A DNA stretch of 64,000 nt from UBA4717 sp045536775 (GCA_045536775.1 JAZSOD010000085.1:1-64000); one strand, 5' to 3'; positions 8,994-16,968 are shown, numbered from the stretch's first letter. The notes: generated by a model not told the origin, from the sequence alone. A program made the numbers and translations.

Positions 8994-9022
8994 ATTATAT
9001 CATAATAAAAAGCAAATTTCAA
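8994..9022 (-). promoter_or_regulatory. Sigma-A promoter of the miaB-ricA-mutS-mutL-tgt operon
   Basis: On the minus strand TTGAAA (9022-9017) and TATAAT (8999-8994) are 17 bp apart, 31 bp before the miaB ATG, directly after the terminator of the upstream methyltransferase gene. Confidence 0.88.
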
Positions 9023-9030
9023 TATTGAGC

Positions 9031-9060
9031 AAAAAAATAAAGGGCGAAACGCCCTTATTT
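9031..9060 (-). terminator. Intrinsic terminator of the FkbM methyltransferase gene
   Basis: The 7-bp stem AAGGGCG/CGCCCTT with a 3-base loop (9040-9056) is followed on the minus strand by a run of seven T. The stop codon of the methyltransferase at 9055-9057 overlaps the stem. Confidence 0.85.
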
Positions 9061-10161
9061 TTTTGCTCCATAGATATTGAGCTCCCATGCAGGTAAACAT
9101 TTCTTTCTTCTTAGAAAAAAATTATGCTCCGGAAGAATATCAGATAGCTCGTTTATTAGATCGAAAGAGTCTCCGCTCCTGTGGTATGCGGCAACCAGGA
9201 GGTCGGGAGACCATTTTTGAAGTGTTGCTTTGCTTCCTTGAATAGCTTTTGATTCTGCGCCCTCTACGTCAAAGTTTATATAATCTACTCTTTCGCCTGA
9301 TAATATGTTATCAACCGAATCAGCTAGAATTGTTATCTTTTTTGTATCACCGATAGAGGCCGTGTGATTAAGTGTAGATACTGTTGAATTTCTGTTGCCT
9401 GAGCTTTCAAATATAAGTTCCTCATGCTTGTCCCACGCGCAAAGATTATATGCTTTTGCGTCTATTGTCAATTCAGAAAAATAATTTTCCAGCTTCTTAA
9501 AATTTTTAATATCAGGCTCGAATGCTATAATTTTTGATAGATTGGGAGCTAACAATAACGTTTCCTTGACAGTATCTCCGTTGTATGCTCCTAAATCAAG
9601 AAACGTTTCCCATTTTTTGAAATGTAACAGAGTTTTGATCGATTCTGACGTGTTTTCGGTTTGTCTCAATAGATATTCGATTTTTCCACTTAACTTGTAG
9701 GAGATTATATCGTATAATATCTCTTTTGAAGTTTCGTCACCAAGTATCTCAAACGCAGATTTTATTCTGTCAATATTTTGCTTAAAGAAAGAGTAATCAA
9801 AAAGATCGGTACCCGCAACGGGGACGTCGGGAAGATATAGCTCGTTCTCTTTCGCAAGCTCTTGTATTCGCTCAATAACCGAGTCAAGCTTTGTTCCGAA
9901 CGATACGAGAATTATAAATTCATCATATTTCGCTTTGATATCACCGTATTTAAGCACTTTTTTGCCGTGAAAGCTCTGACCTCTTACAAATTCATCAGAT
10001 GCAAAATAGTCACTTATCACAAGTCCGCGCTTATCGAGCACCTCGCATATTTTGTCGGCACCGTTACCCATACCGTACATAACAAGCGGCTTCTTTGTTT
10101 CTGAGAGGTGTGTCCATATATCCTTATCTGGGAGCTTTGATAAAAAATCGTTAAACGTCAT
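9055..10161 (-). CDS. FkbM-family SAM-dependent methyltransferase with N-terminal Rossmann-like domain
   Basis: 368 residues. The C-terminal half (about 185-345) is an FkbM-type methyltransferase: the SAM loop FLDLGAYNGDTVKETLL, the acidic strand end IIAFEPD, and the family motif YINFDVEGAESKAIQGS. The N-terminal 130 residues carry a nucleotide-binding-like loop PLVMYGMGNGADKICEVL and a strand/helix alternation, as in many sugar- or glycan-modifying FkbM proteins. Substrate is unknown; O-methylation of a sugar or glycan is typical of relatives. It is isolated: hairpins lie on both sides and neighbours are lysC and miaB. No cell-surface polysaccharide cluster is visible here. Confidence 0.8.
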   Translation of the reverse strand: MTFNDFLSKLPDKDIWTHLSETKKPLVMYGMGNGADKICEVLDKRGLVISDYFASDEFVRGQSFHGKKVLKYGDIKAKYDEFIILVSFGTKLDSVIERIQELAKENELYLPDVPVAGTDLFDYSFFKQNIDRIKSAFEILGDETSKEILYDIISYKLSGKIEYLLRQTENTSESIKTLLHFKKWETFLDLGAYNGDTVKETLLLAPNLSKIIAFEPDIKNFKKLENYFSELTIDAKAYNLCAWDKHEELIFESSGNRNSTVSTLNHTASIGDTKKITILADSVDNILSGERVDYINFDVEGAESKAIQGSKATLQKWSPDLLVAAYHRSGDSFDLINELSDILPEHNFFLRRKKCLPAWELNIYGAKK

Positions 10162-10180
10162 ATAATCACCGTTATAAACA

Positions 10181-10207
10181 AGAGAACTCCCGAAACGAGA
10201 GTTCTCT
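10181..10207 (-). terminator. Hairpin after lysC, possible terminator
   Basis: A 9-bp perfect arm pair AGAGAACTC (10181-10189) and GAGTTCTCT (10199-10207) plus an inner C-G pair. On the minus strand it follows the lysC stop by 6 bp. The downstream tract TGTTTATAA is only moderately T-rich, so termination may be partial and could let some lysC transcripts enter the methyltransferase gene. Confidence 0.6.
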
Positions 10208-10212
10208 GGAAA

Positions 10213-11532
10213 TTAGTTGCGGCAGAATTCGTCGTATATTACCTTTAAGGTGGTTTCAAAATCGTCCTCGTTGATACCGATAATTATGTTGAGTTCACTC
10301 GAGCCCTGATCTATCATTTTGATGTTAACTCCTGCTTTGAAGATTGCAGAGAAAATTCTTGAAGCAGTACCCTTTGCCTCGACCATTCCGCGGCCAACTA
10401 TTGCGATAAGTGCTATACCGTCTTCAACAGACATGCTGTCAGGCGTTACCGCCTTGAATATACCGTTTAGAACGCGCTCCTTGTTTTCCTGCATTTCATT
10501 TGTAGAAACAATAACGGACATCGTATCAATACCCGAAGGCATATGCTCGAAGCTGATACCGTTGTTTTCAATGACCTCAAGGACGCGGCGACAGAAACCA
10601 AGCTCGGAGTTCATCATATCCTTTTCAATGGTGAGTGTAGAAAATCCCTTTTTACCGGCAAGACCTGTAATTACGCCGTGTCCGTCGTTTTTATCGGACG
10701 TTGCCACGATGAGAGTTCCCTTGGCTTTAGGGTTATTTGTGTTTCTGATGTTTATCGGGATTCCTGCAAATCTTACAGGGAAGATCGCGTCCTCGTGAAG
10801 AACCGTAGCGCCCATATAGGAAAGCTCTCTGAGCTCTCTGTAGGTGATTATTTCAATTATCTTGGGGTCCTTGACTATCCTTGGGTCTGCCATGAGGAAA
10901 CCGTCAACGTCGGTCCAGTTTTCGTAAACGTCAGCGCCTACCGCACGTGCAACGATAGAGCCTGTTATATCGGATCCGCCCCTCGAAAACGTCTTTATAG
11001 TGTCATTGGGCATTGAGCCGTAAAAGCCGGGAATTACTGCGTACTCATGCTTTTTGAGTTCATCAGAAAGAGCGAGATTGGTTCTTTCAGCATCAAAAAC
11101 GCCGTTTTCCGTAAAGAATATAAACTCAGCGGGATCTATGAAATCAAAGTCGAGGTATTTTGCAAGTATAAGACCGTTAAGGTACTCTCCGCGACTTGCC
11201 GCGAAGTCCTTACCAGCCTTATGAGCGAATGCGGTCTTGATAAGCGTGTATTCCTTTTCAAGAGACATATCAAGTCCGAGCTCTTCGATTATTCCGTTAT
11301 ATCTTTTTTCGATTATTGCGAAATATTCGTCAATTATATCGCCTGCAGCCGCCATCGAATAACAGCTGTAAAGCATATCGGTAACCTTTGTATCATCCTT
11401 ATGTCTTTTACCCGGAGCCGAGGGTACTACGTACTTTCTCGAACTATCGGATTTAATTATGTCATAAACTTTTTTGAATTGCGTAGCATCCGCAAGCGAA
11501 CTTCCACCGAATTTTACTACCTTTTTCTGCAC
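10213..11532 (-). CDS. lysC: Aspartate kinase
   Basis: 439 residues. It phosphorylates aspartate, the first step toward lysine, threonine and methionine. The kinase domain begins with VVKFGGSSLAD and has the FSRGGSDITGSIVARAVGA block. Two ACT regulatory domains fill the last 140 residues (SELGFCRRVLEVIENNG, GRGMVEAKGTASRIFSAI, INMIDQGSSELNI-like). The start is GTG with AAGGAG 8 bases upstream. It has its own consensus promoter 33 bp upstream, leaving no room for a lysine riboswitch, so control is probably allosteric. The pathway genes dapA (14798) and thrC (53727) are elsewhere in the window. Confidence 0.95.
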   Translation of the reverse strand: MQKKVVKFGGSSLADATQFKKVYDIIKSDSSRKYVVPSAPGKRHKDDTKVTDMLYSCYSMAAAGDIIDEYFAIIEKRYNGIIEELGLDMSLEKEYTLIKTAFAHKAGKDFAASRGEYLNGLILAKYLDFDFIDPAEFIFFTENGVFDAERTNLALSDELKKHEYAVIPGFYGSMPNDTIKTFSRGGSDITGSIVARAVGADVYENWTDVDGFLMADPRIVKDPKIIEIITYRELRELSYMGATVLHEDAIFPVRFAGIPINIRNTNNPKAKGTLIVATSDKNDGHGVITGLAGKKGFSTLTIEKDMMNSELGFCRRVLEVIENNGISFEHMPSGIDTMSVIVSTNEMQENKERVLNGIFKAVTPDSMSVEDGIALIAIVGRGMVEAKGTASRIFSAIFKAGVNIKMIDQGSSELNIIIGINEDDFETTLKVIYDEFCRN

Positions 11533-11565
11533 TGATCTTTCTCCTTATTGCACAACGGTATTAAC

Positions 11566-11594
11566 ATTATATGTAATTAAAAGAATTTTGTCAA
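11566..11594 (-). promoter_or_regulatory. Consensus sigma-A promoter of lysC
   Basis: On the minus strand TTGACA (11594-11589) and TATAAT (11571-11566) match consensus fully with a 17-bp spacer, 33 bp before the GTG start of lysC. Confidence 0.92.
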
Positions 11595-11681
11595 GAATTT
11601 ACACGTTTCGCAAATAATGTTTGTCAAAAAAGACAACTATTCCCCGTCATACGCTTTGAAATTTGTTGTTTTTTGGTTAAT

Positions 11682-11717
11682 AAAAAAGCACAACCGACAA
11701 AATCATGTCGGCTGTGC
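11682..11717 (-). terminator. Intrinsic terminator after the VanY-type gene
   Basis: Stem GCACA-CCGACA (from 11688) pairs with TGTCGG-TGTGC (to 11717) with single mismatches; on the minus strand six T follow. It sits 7 bp after the stop codon of the VanY-like gene. Confidence 0.9.
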
Positions 11718-11723
11718 AGGAAA

Positions 11724-13256
11724 TCAAAGTCCAAGATATTCAACGTATTCATCGAGGGAGAGTCCTAAAGCGTTCATTCTGACAGCGTGATATCTTCCGA
11801 CGTATCTGAACTGACTCATACTTGTTGAGACTCCGGTAACGTCCGCTTTTTCGGCAGGATATCTCTGGATAAATCCAAATTTATACGAGTTTGCACAAAA
11901 CCATGCATACGCCATTGAATTGGTAAATTCGGCACCGTTTGTCATGCCAATATCAAGTGTCAGACCCGTCTGATGCTCGTCGCGGCCGGGTGTAGAAACT
12001 GTAGCCGCAGCATAACGTTTTGCTTGCTGAGCTCCGAGTAGAGGCGTGTACTTGTCAATTGTATCGTTATATTCCTTCTCAAGCTCGTCATAGCTTACGT
12101 ATGCCTTGGTTACGGTGATACCTGTAACGCCGCAAGCGGATGCTTCTTTGTACATAGCCTTAAAAGACATTGCCGCATATTCTTTAAGATACATTCCGCT
12201 ACCGAGATCGAGCAAGGACAGTCCTGTTGGAATATAATCCTCGGAAAGTTTATGATCTTCGTTTACGAGCGTTAAAAATTCGGTAGTGCTTCCGGGGTTC
12301 ATATATTCTTCGAAATCAGAAAGATCCGAATTAAATTCAAACTTAGGCATAACTACGGCCGTATCGTCTTCTGCGATAGAAGCACTGACTACGGGGGCTT
12401 TAAGCTTGAAAGAAATGTCAGCGTAAGAAGCGGGCTTACCATCTGTGATTTTACCGTCTGCATCTACGGTATTAAGCATAATTCTTGAAACCGAATAAAC
12501 CTTTTCCTTTGTATCCGAAGATATGTCGAAGCCATCTATATAGTTAGAAATGAATTGTTCGTTAACATAAAGATCTCCGTCTTTGTAAAAAGCTTTACCG
12601 GGCATTTTTACCTTTACCGTGTTGATAACAGCTACGTCGCTTCCGACTGCGAAGGATATGGTTTCGCTCTCGTCGCCCTTAATGATATACTTCATATTGT
12701 CAATACTTCCTACCATTGCGAAACCGTAGAATTCCGCAATTCGTGAAAAGTTGATATATCTCTTTCCGTCTTCACCTACGACATAACCGTCCCTGACTTC
12801 AAGCTTTGCATCATAATCTGATAAAACAAGCTGATAATCGCTAACATCAGGATCTTTATGCGAAAACAAATTTATAAAGAAAACGGAGGCGAAAAGTACC
12901 GACATAACAAGAAATGCCATACCTACAAGAGTAATAAACGCTACAAAACGCTTGGACTTGTACTTAAGCGCTTGTTTTTTTCTTTCTTTTTCTTCTTTGA
13001 TTATTCGCTTCTTGATCTCGTTTTCTTTTGCAACATTCAGCTTCGCTTCGGCAGCCTTAGCCTCTGCTGTTTTCTTTTGTTCCTTGACCTTGGGAGCTAC
13101 ACGCGGTCTGCTTGTGCTCGTTGAGCGGGAAAGTGCCTCTTTCGAAGTGCCGATACTTGTCTTTTGCGAGTTATTTACGCGCGCCACGGTACGTTTATTG
13201 TCGCTTGTCTGCTTGCGAGCAGTATTCTGTGGCTTTTCAACTTTTTTATTATCCAA
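11724..13256 (-). CDS. Membrane-anchored VanY-type D-alanyl-D-alanine carboxypeptidase
   Basis: 510 residues. Residues 1-100 are a Lys/Arg/Ser/Thr-rich cytoplasmic tail, 104-131 form one transmembrane segment, and the rest is extracellular. About 140-250 resembles a copper-amine-oxidase-N-like repeat domain (YINFSRIAEFYG, DLYVNEQFISNYI), often found on cell-wall proteins. The C-terminal 170 residues are a VanY/M15-type zinc peptidase: DEHQTGLTLDI supplies His428 and Asp435, and FRYVGRYHA supplies His490. Such enzymes trim the terminal D-Ala from peptidoglycan stems. No vanR/S/H/A genes are near, so a cell-wall maintenance role is more likely than vancomycin resistance. A terminator follows. 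Confidence 0.82.
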   Translation of the reverse strand: MDNKKVEKPQNTARKQTSDNKRTVARVNNSQKTSIGTSKEALSRSTSTSRPRVAPKVKEQKKTAEAKAAEAKLNVAKENEIKKRIIKEEKERKKQALKYKSKRFVAFITLVGMAFLVMSVLFASVFFINLFSHKDPDVSDYQLVLSDYDAKLEVRDGYVVGEDGKRYINFSRIAEFYGFAMVGSIDNMKYIIKGDESETISFAVGSDVAVINTVKVKMPGKAFYKDGDLYVNEQFISNYIDGFDISSDTKEKVYSVSRIMLNTVDADGKITDGKPASYADISFKLKAPVVSASIAEDDTAVVMPKFEFNSDLSDFEEYMNPGSTTEFLTLVNEDHKLSEDYIPTGLSLLDLGSGMYLKEYAAMSFKAMYKEASACGVTGITVTKAYVSYDELEKEYNDTIDKYTPLLGAQQAKRYAAATVSTPGRDEHQTGLTLDIGMTNGAEFTNSMAYAWFCANSYKFGFIQRYPAEKADVTGVSTSMSQFRYVGRYHAVRMNALGLSLDEYVEYLGL

Positions 13257-13295
13257 TTTTACACCGCCGTTTTATTTTTTAGTGTGTCCTTAAAC

Positions 13296-13324
13296 ATAAT
13301 ACCATATACGCATAAAAAAGTAAA
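13296..13324 (-). promoter_or_regulatory. Possible promoter of the VanY-type gene
   Basis: On the minus strand TTTACT (13324-13319) and TATTAT (13301-13296) are 17 bp apart and 40 bp before the start codon. The -35 match is weak, so read-through from the zinc-ribbon gene upstream is an alternative. Confidence 0.45.
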
Positions 13325-13339
13325 TAGAGGTTTGTAATT

Positions 13340-13735
13340 TTAAGTTTTGGTAAAGGTTACCGTTTTGCAGACCGGACACGTAACCTTAAGCTCTCCCCTG
13401 CCCTTGGGTACTCTGAGATTGTTGTGACACGTACTGCACTCAAAATATTTATGAGTTTTCCTGTCCTTGAGCTTATTCTTTTCAAGTCTGAACTTCTTTG
13501 AAAGCGAGCTTTTAATATTTAGGAATTTCACGTTCTCCGCAGAGCGTCTGTAAATGTTTTTTGACAAAAATCTGTAAATTTCCCAGATCATCAGAGCGTA
13601 CGACGCGATATAGAGGAGTTCAAATGAAAATACCGACGATATAAGAGACAAGTAAATTGACATTATTAAAATAGCGTACCCAAGCTTGTCGATACCGTAT
13701 CTGCCGTACATAAATCTATAAAACTTTTCTTTCAT
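13340..13735 (-). CDS. Small two-helix membrane protein with C-terminal zinc ribbon
   Basis: 131 residues. Two hydrophobic helices lie at about 18-36 and 38-55, then a basic linker (about 60-97) and a zinc ribbon with Cys100-x2-Cys103 and Cys120-x2-Cys123. The GRGELKVTCPVC segment is typical of rubredoxin-like ribbons of small clostridial membrane proteins. I do not recognise a function; a membrane-tethered nucleic-acid or protein binding role is only a guess. It is divergent from mrp and upstream of the VanY-type gene, with which it may be co-transcribed because no terminator lies between them. Confidence 0.7.
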   Translation of the reverse strand: MKEKFYRFMYGRYGIDKLGYAILIMSIYLSLISSVFSFELLYIASYALMIWEIYRFLSKNIYRRSAENVKFLNIKSSLSKKFRLEKNKLKDRKTHKYFECSTCHNNLRVPKGRGELKVTCPVCKTVTFTKT

Positions 13736-13844
13736 AACCGGGTCTCCGAAGCATTTATTCGAGAAAAAATCTCCACAAGATAAGTATACATAAGAAAATG
13801 TCGTAAATTTACAGAAATTTGTAAATATTTTGTTGATATTGCTA

Positions 13845-13873
13845 TTGAAGTATTCAAAAAAATGAGCTATAAT
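13845..13873 (+). promoter_or_regulatory. Sigma-A promoter of mrp
   Basis: TTGAAG at 13845-13850 and TATAAT at 13868-13873 with a 17-bp spacer, 50 bp before the mrp ATG. Confidence 0.85.
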
Positions 13874-13922
13874 ATAATTGAAATCGCGTTATTCTACGCA
13901 CTATCTGAAAGGAAGATGAAAA

Positions 13923-14759
13923 ATGTCTGATATGAACAATGAATGCACGCACGACTGTTCGACGTGTTCTGCTAACTGCTCATCGAGAGAACCTGCGAGC
14001 TTGCTTGAGTCTCCTCACGAGCTTTCCAACATAAAAAAAGTCATAGGCGTATTCAGTGCCAAGGGCGGTGTCGGTAAATCAGCGGTTACATCCATGCTTG
14101 CCGTTACGACACAGCGTTTGGGCTTCAAGACCGCCGTGCTTGATGCTGACATAACAGGGCCTTCAATACCTAAGATCTTTGGTCTTCAGGGCGAAGTAAT
14201 GGGAGACGGCAACGGAGGAATATTCCCGCTTGAGACTAAAACGGGAATCGAGGCTATGAGTGTAAATCTTCTCTTGTCCGATAAAGAAACTCCTGTTTTG
14301 TGGCGCGGTCCCGTTATTGCGGGAACGGTGAAGCAGTTCTGGTCACAAGTTATCTGGAACGACGTAGATTATATGTATATCGATATGCCTCCCGGAACGG
14401 GCGACGTACCGCTTACTATTTTCCAGTCAGTGCCTCTTGACGGTATTATAATCGTCACAAGCCCTCAGGAGCTTTCAAATATGATAGTTTCCAAGGCCGT
14501 AAATATGGCTAAGATGATGAATATTCCCATAATAGGAATAATTGAAAACATGAGCTATTACAAGTGTCCTGACTGCGGAAAAGAATATAAGGTCTTCGGT
14601 GAAAGCCACGTGGAAGAAACTGCTGAAAAGTTTGGTCTTAAGGTGCTTGCTAAGATTCCGATCGATCCCAAGCTTGCGGCGCTTTCCGATAAGGGCATGA
14701 TAGAGCTTATGGAAAACGACTATTTAGACTCGGCGTTCTCAGAAATAGAAAAAGCATAA
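13923..14759 (+). CDS. mrp: Mrp/NBP35-family P-loop ATPase, Fe-S cluster carrier
   Basis: 278 residues. The family binds and transfers [4Fe-4S] clusters to target proteins. The P-loop is SAKGGVGKSAVT with the deviant Walker A of MinD-like ATPases, and the Mrp block is MPPGTGDVPLT. The C-terminal pair CPDC (in YYKCPDCGKEY) is the expected cluster-binding site. The N-terminus adds Cys8-x-His10-Asp-Cys12-x2-Cys15-x3-Cys19, a second cysteine group of the kind seen in NBP35-like proteins. The same 13-residue motif ends the RicA-type protein at 7134-7181. Its own promoter and a following terminator make it monocistronic. Confidence 0.93.
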   Translation: MSDMNNECTHDCSTCSANCSSREPASLLESPHELSNIKKVIGVFSAKGGVGKSAVTSMLAVTTQRLGFKTAVLDADITGPSIPKIFGLQGEVMGDGNGGIFPLETKTGIEAMSVNLLLSDKETPVLWRGPVIAGTVKQFWSQVIWNDVDYMYIDMPPGTGDVPLTIFQSVPLDGIIIVTSPQELSNMIVSKAVNMAKMMNIPIIGIIENMSYYKCPDCGKEYKVFGESHVEETAEKFGLKVLAKIPIDPKLAALSDKGMIELMENDYLDSAFSEIEKA

Positions 14760-14762
14760 ATA

Positions 14763-14793
14763 AGGAAATCCGCGTTTTTTGCGCGGATTTCCT
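14763..14793. terminator. Convergent hairpin between mrp and dapA
   Basis: A 12-bp perfect stem AGGAAATCCGCG (14763-14774) with CGCGGATTTCCT (14782-14793). T tracts on either side are short, so efficiency is uncertain, but it is the only candidate terminator for both genes. Confidence 0.75.
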
Positions 14794-14797
14794 CTGA

Positions 14798-15691
14798 TTA
14801 TACGATATTATATTCTGACAAAACCTTTTTAAGTAACGATAATTTCCGAGGATTTATGTGACATAACGGAAGTCTCATTTCGTCACTGCAAAGCCCCATA
14901 AGATGCATTGCGGTTTTTACGGGTATGGGGTTTACTTCGGAGAACAACGCATCTATTAATTTAAGGATACCTCTTTGTTCTCTGCCCGCCTCGACTGACT
15001 TTCCGTCGAAAGCAAGCTTACACATATTGACTGTTCTCGAAGGAATTATGTTTGACACGACCGAAACGACTCCCGATCCTCCTATGGATATTATCGGAAC
15101 CGTAAGCTCGTCGTTTCCGCTGTAAATATTGAATTCTTCCCCGCACGCGTTGATAATTCTTTCCGGAACGGAAATACTGCCGCTGGCTTCTTTTACTCCG
15201 CAAATATTTTCATGCCTTGATAGAATCTCGTAAGCCTCGAGCGGTATATCCATACCGGTTCTTGAGGGCACGTTATATAAAAGGACGGGAATCCCTGCAG
15301 CATCCGCTATTTCCTCGAAGCTTTTTATAAGACCTTCTTTGCTCGCTTTATTGTAATAAGGTGTTACCGTCAATACTGCATCTGCGCCACATTCTCCGGC
15401 GAATTTGGATAAGCTGACGGCTTTGCTGATGTTGTTGCACCCGGTCCCCGCTATAATCGGAACTCTTCCGCTTGATTTGTTTACCGAAAACTCTATTATT
15501 TTTCGTTTTTCGCTATCTTCAAGGGTTGCCGATTCGCCGGTTGTACCGCAAACGACTATAGCGTCAATGCCCTCGGATATTTGGAATTCTATTATTTTCC
15601 CAAGACTGTCGTAATCTACTGATCCTTTTGAAAACGGTGTTACTGTTGCGGTTGCAACTCCCTTGAAAACACATTTTTTTAACTTACTCAT
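14798..15691 (-). CDS. dapA: 4-hydroxy-tetrahydrodipicolinate synthase
   Basis: 297 residues from the chosen start. It condenses pyruvate with aspartate semialdehyde at the start of the lysine/diaminopimelate branch. Signatures are VVCGTTGESATL, VTPYYNKASKEGL, LLYNVPSRTGMD with the catalytic Tyr, and CGVKEASGS with the Schiff-base Lys. The open frame could begin at 15703, but GGAG (15701-15698) lies 6 bases before the ATG at 15691, so the later start is preferred. Divergent from queA with a gap of only 54 bp; no clear promoter is seen for either. Confidence 0.95.
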   Translation of the reverse strand: MSKLKKCVFKGVATATVTPFSKGSVDYDSLGKIIEFQISEGIDAIVVCGTTGESATLEDSEKRKIIEFSVNKSSGRVPIIAGTGCNNISKAVSLSKFAGECGADAVLTVTPYYNKASKEGLIKSFEEIADAAGIPVLLYNVPSRTGMDIPLEAYEILSRHENICGVKEASGSISVPERIINACGEEFNIYSGNDELTVPIISIGGSGVVSVVSNIIPSRTVNMCKLAFDGKSVEAGREQRGILKLIDALFSEVNPIPVKTAMHLMGLCSDEMRLPLCHINPRKLSLLKKVLSEYNIV

Positions 15692-15745
15692 ATTGCGCTC
15701 CAATTCATAAATATTCTAAATTGCTGATGATAACGGAGAAACTTA

Positions 15746-16813
15746 ATGATTAACAACGAAAGAACCCCCTGCTCGCTTACAACCAAAGATTTCTGGTATA
15801 ACCTACCTGAGGAGCTTATAGCTCAGACCCCGTCTGAAAAGCGCGACCATTCAAGACTTATGGTACTGAACAGAGAAAATCGAACGGTTACCCACAAGAG
15901 CTTTTACAATATTATCGACTACTTAAACAAGGGCGATGTTCTTGTTATCAATAATTCAAAAGTCATACCCGCAAGACTTTACGGCGCTAAGGCGGATACA
16001 GGTGTCCCGATAGAAACGGTTTTGCTTCGTCAAAAAAAGCTTGACGTTTGGGAAGCTCTTACAAGACCGGGCAAAAGATGTAAACCCGGCACTAATATTA
16101 TATACGGAGAGGGGATTCTCCGTGCCGAGGTTATAGATACGATCGAGGGCGGCAACAGGATATTGTCATTTACCTATGATAAAGAAAAATATGAAAACAT
16201 CTACAACGTGCTTGAGCTTGTCGGCAATATGCCTCTCCCGCCTTATATAACCGAAAAGCTCTGTGACAACAGCCGCTACCAGACGGTATATGCCGAGCAC
16301 GAGGGCTCTGCTGCTGCGCCAACGGCAGGACTGCATTTTACAAAGGAGCTTTTGTCTGAAATTCAAGCGAAAGGCGTTAAAATAGCACCGGTTATGCTTC
16401 ACGTTGGTCTTGGCACATTCAGACCCGTCAAGGTCGATAATCTTACCGAGCACGTTATGCATACTGAATTCATTTCGATTTCCGAGGAATCCGCAGATAT
16501 CATCAACGAGTGCAGAAGAAGCGGAGGCAGAGTTATAGCAGTTGGTACAACATCATGCAGAACGCTTGAAAGTGCATCTGACGAAAACGGAATGGTTCAT
16601 TCCGTAAGCGGAGATACCGGTATTTTTATATATCCCGGATATAAATTCAAAGTAACAGATGCTCTTATAACTAATTTTCATTTGCCCGAGAGCACACTTT
16701 TGATGCTTGTCAGCGCGCTTGCAGATAAAGATTTTATAATGAATGCCTACGAAACCGCGATCAACGAACGCTACAGATTCTTCTCTTTTGGTGACGCTAT
16801 GCTGATAGTATAA
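15746..16813 (+). CDS. queA: S-adenosylmethionine:tRNA ribosyltransferase-isomerase
   Basis: 355 residues. It transfers and isomerises the ribosyl part of SAM onto preQ1-34 of tRNA, giving epoxyqueuosine, the step after Tgt. Typical blocks are YNLPEELIAQTP, VLVINNSKVIPARLYG, NMPLPPYI, YQTVYAEHEGSAAAPTAGLHF and TNFHLPESTLLMLVSA. GGAG lies 6 bases before the ATG. Start at 15746 gives about 12 residues more than many homologues, which is within normal variation. The stop codon lies at the inner end of the first arm of a 13-bp inverted repeat (16801-16831). Confidence 0.97.
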   Translation: MINNERTPCSLTTKDFWYNLPEELIAQTPSEKRDHSRLMVLNRENRTVTHKSFYNIIDYLNKGDVLVINNSKVIPARLYGAKADTGVPIETVLLRQKKLDVWEALTRPGKRCKPGTNIIYGEGILRAEVIDTIEGGNRILSFTYDKEKYENIYNVLELVGNMPLPPYITEKLCDNSRYQTVYAEHEGSAAAPTAGLHFTKELLSEIQAKGVKIAPVMLHVGLGTFRPVKVDNLTEHVMHTEFISISEESADIINECRRSGGRVIAVGTTSCRTLESASDENGMVHSVSGDTGIFIYPGYKFKVTDALITNFHLPESTLLMLVSALADKDFIMNAYETAINERYRFFSFGDAMLIV

Positions 16814-16831
16814 AAGATTTATACTATCAGC
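16801..16831 (+). repeat. Perfect 13-bp inverted repeat over the queA stop codon
   Basis: GCTGATAGTATAA (16801-16813) is repeated as its reverse complement at 16819-16831 with a 5-base spacer. It forms a strong hairpin but has no T tract after it, so it is not a canonical terminator. Confidence 0.85.
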
Positions 16832-16868
16832 AGATAAGAGATAAGGGAGAAAGATAAGAGAAAATGAA

Positions 16869-16890
16869 GCTTTTTGCTTTGGCAAAAAGC
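16869..16890 (+). repeat. Perfect 9-bp hairpin with 4-base loop
   Basis: GCTTTTTGC (16869-16877) and GCAAAAAGC (16882-16890) with loop TTTG. No T tract follows, so termination is unlikely. Confidence 0.8.
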
Positions 16891-16927
16891 AACCATTTCT
16901 GTTCACTCTTCACTTTTATCTTTTCAC

Positions 16928-16968
16928 TCATCGAAGTTTTGCATCTTATATGCTATAAACTTCGATGA
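16928..16968 (+). repeat. Perfect 12-bp inverted repeat in the queA-miaA spacer
   Basis: TCATCGAAGTTT (16928-16939) and AAACTTCGATGA (16957-16968) are exact reverse complements with a 17-base loop. Confidence 0.85.

Noticed and set aside
11533..11600. Lysine riboswitch before lysC
   Set aside because: The promoter is only 33 bp before the start codon, too short for a riboswitch leader.
11724..13256. Vancomycin resistance gene
   Set aside because: Only a VanY-type domain is present; no vanH, vanA, vanX or two-component genes lie nearby, so it is better read as a wall-trimming enzyme.
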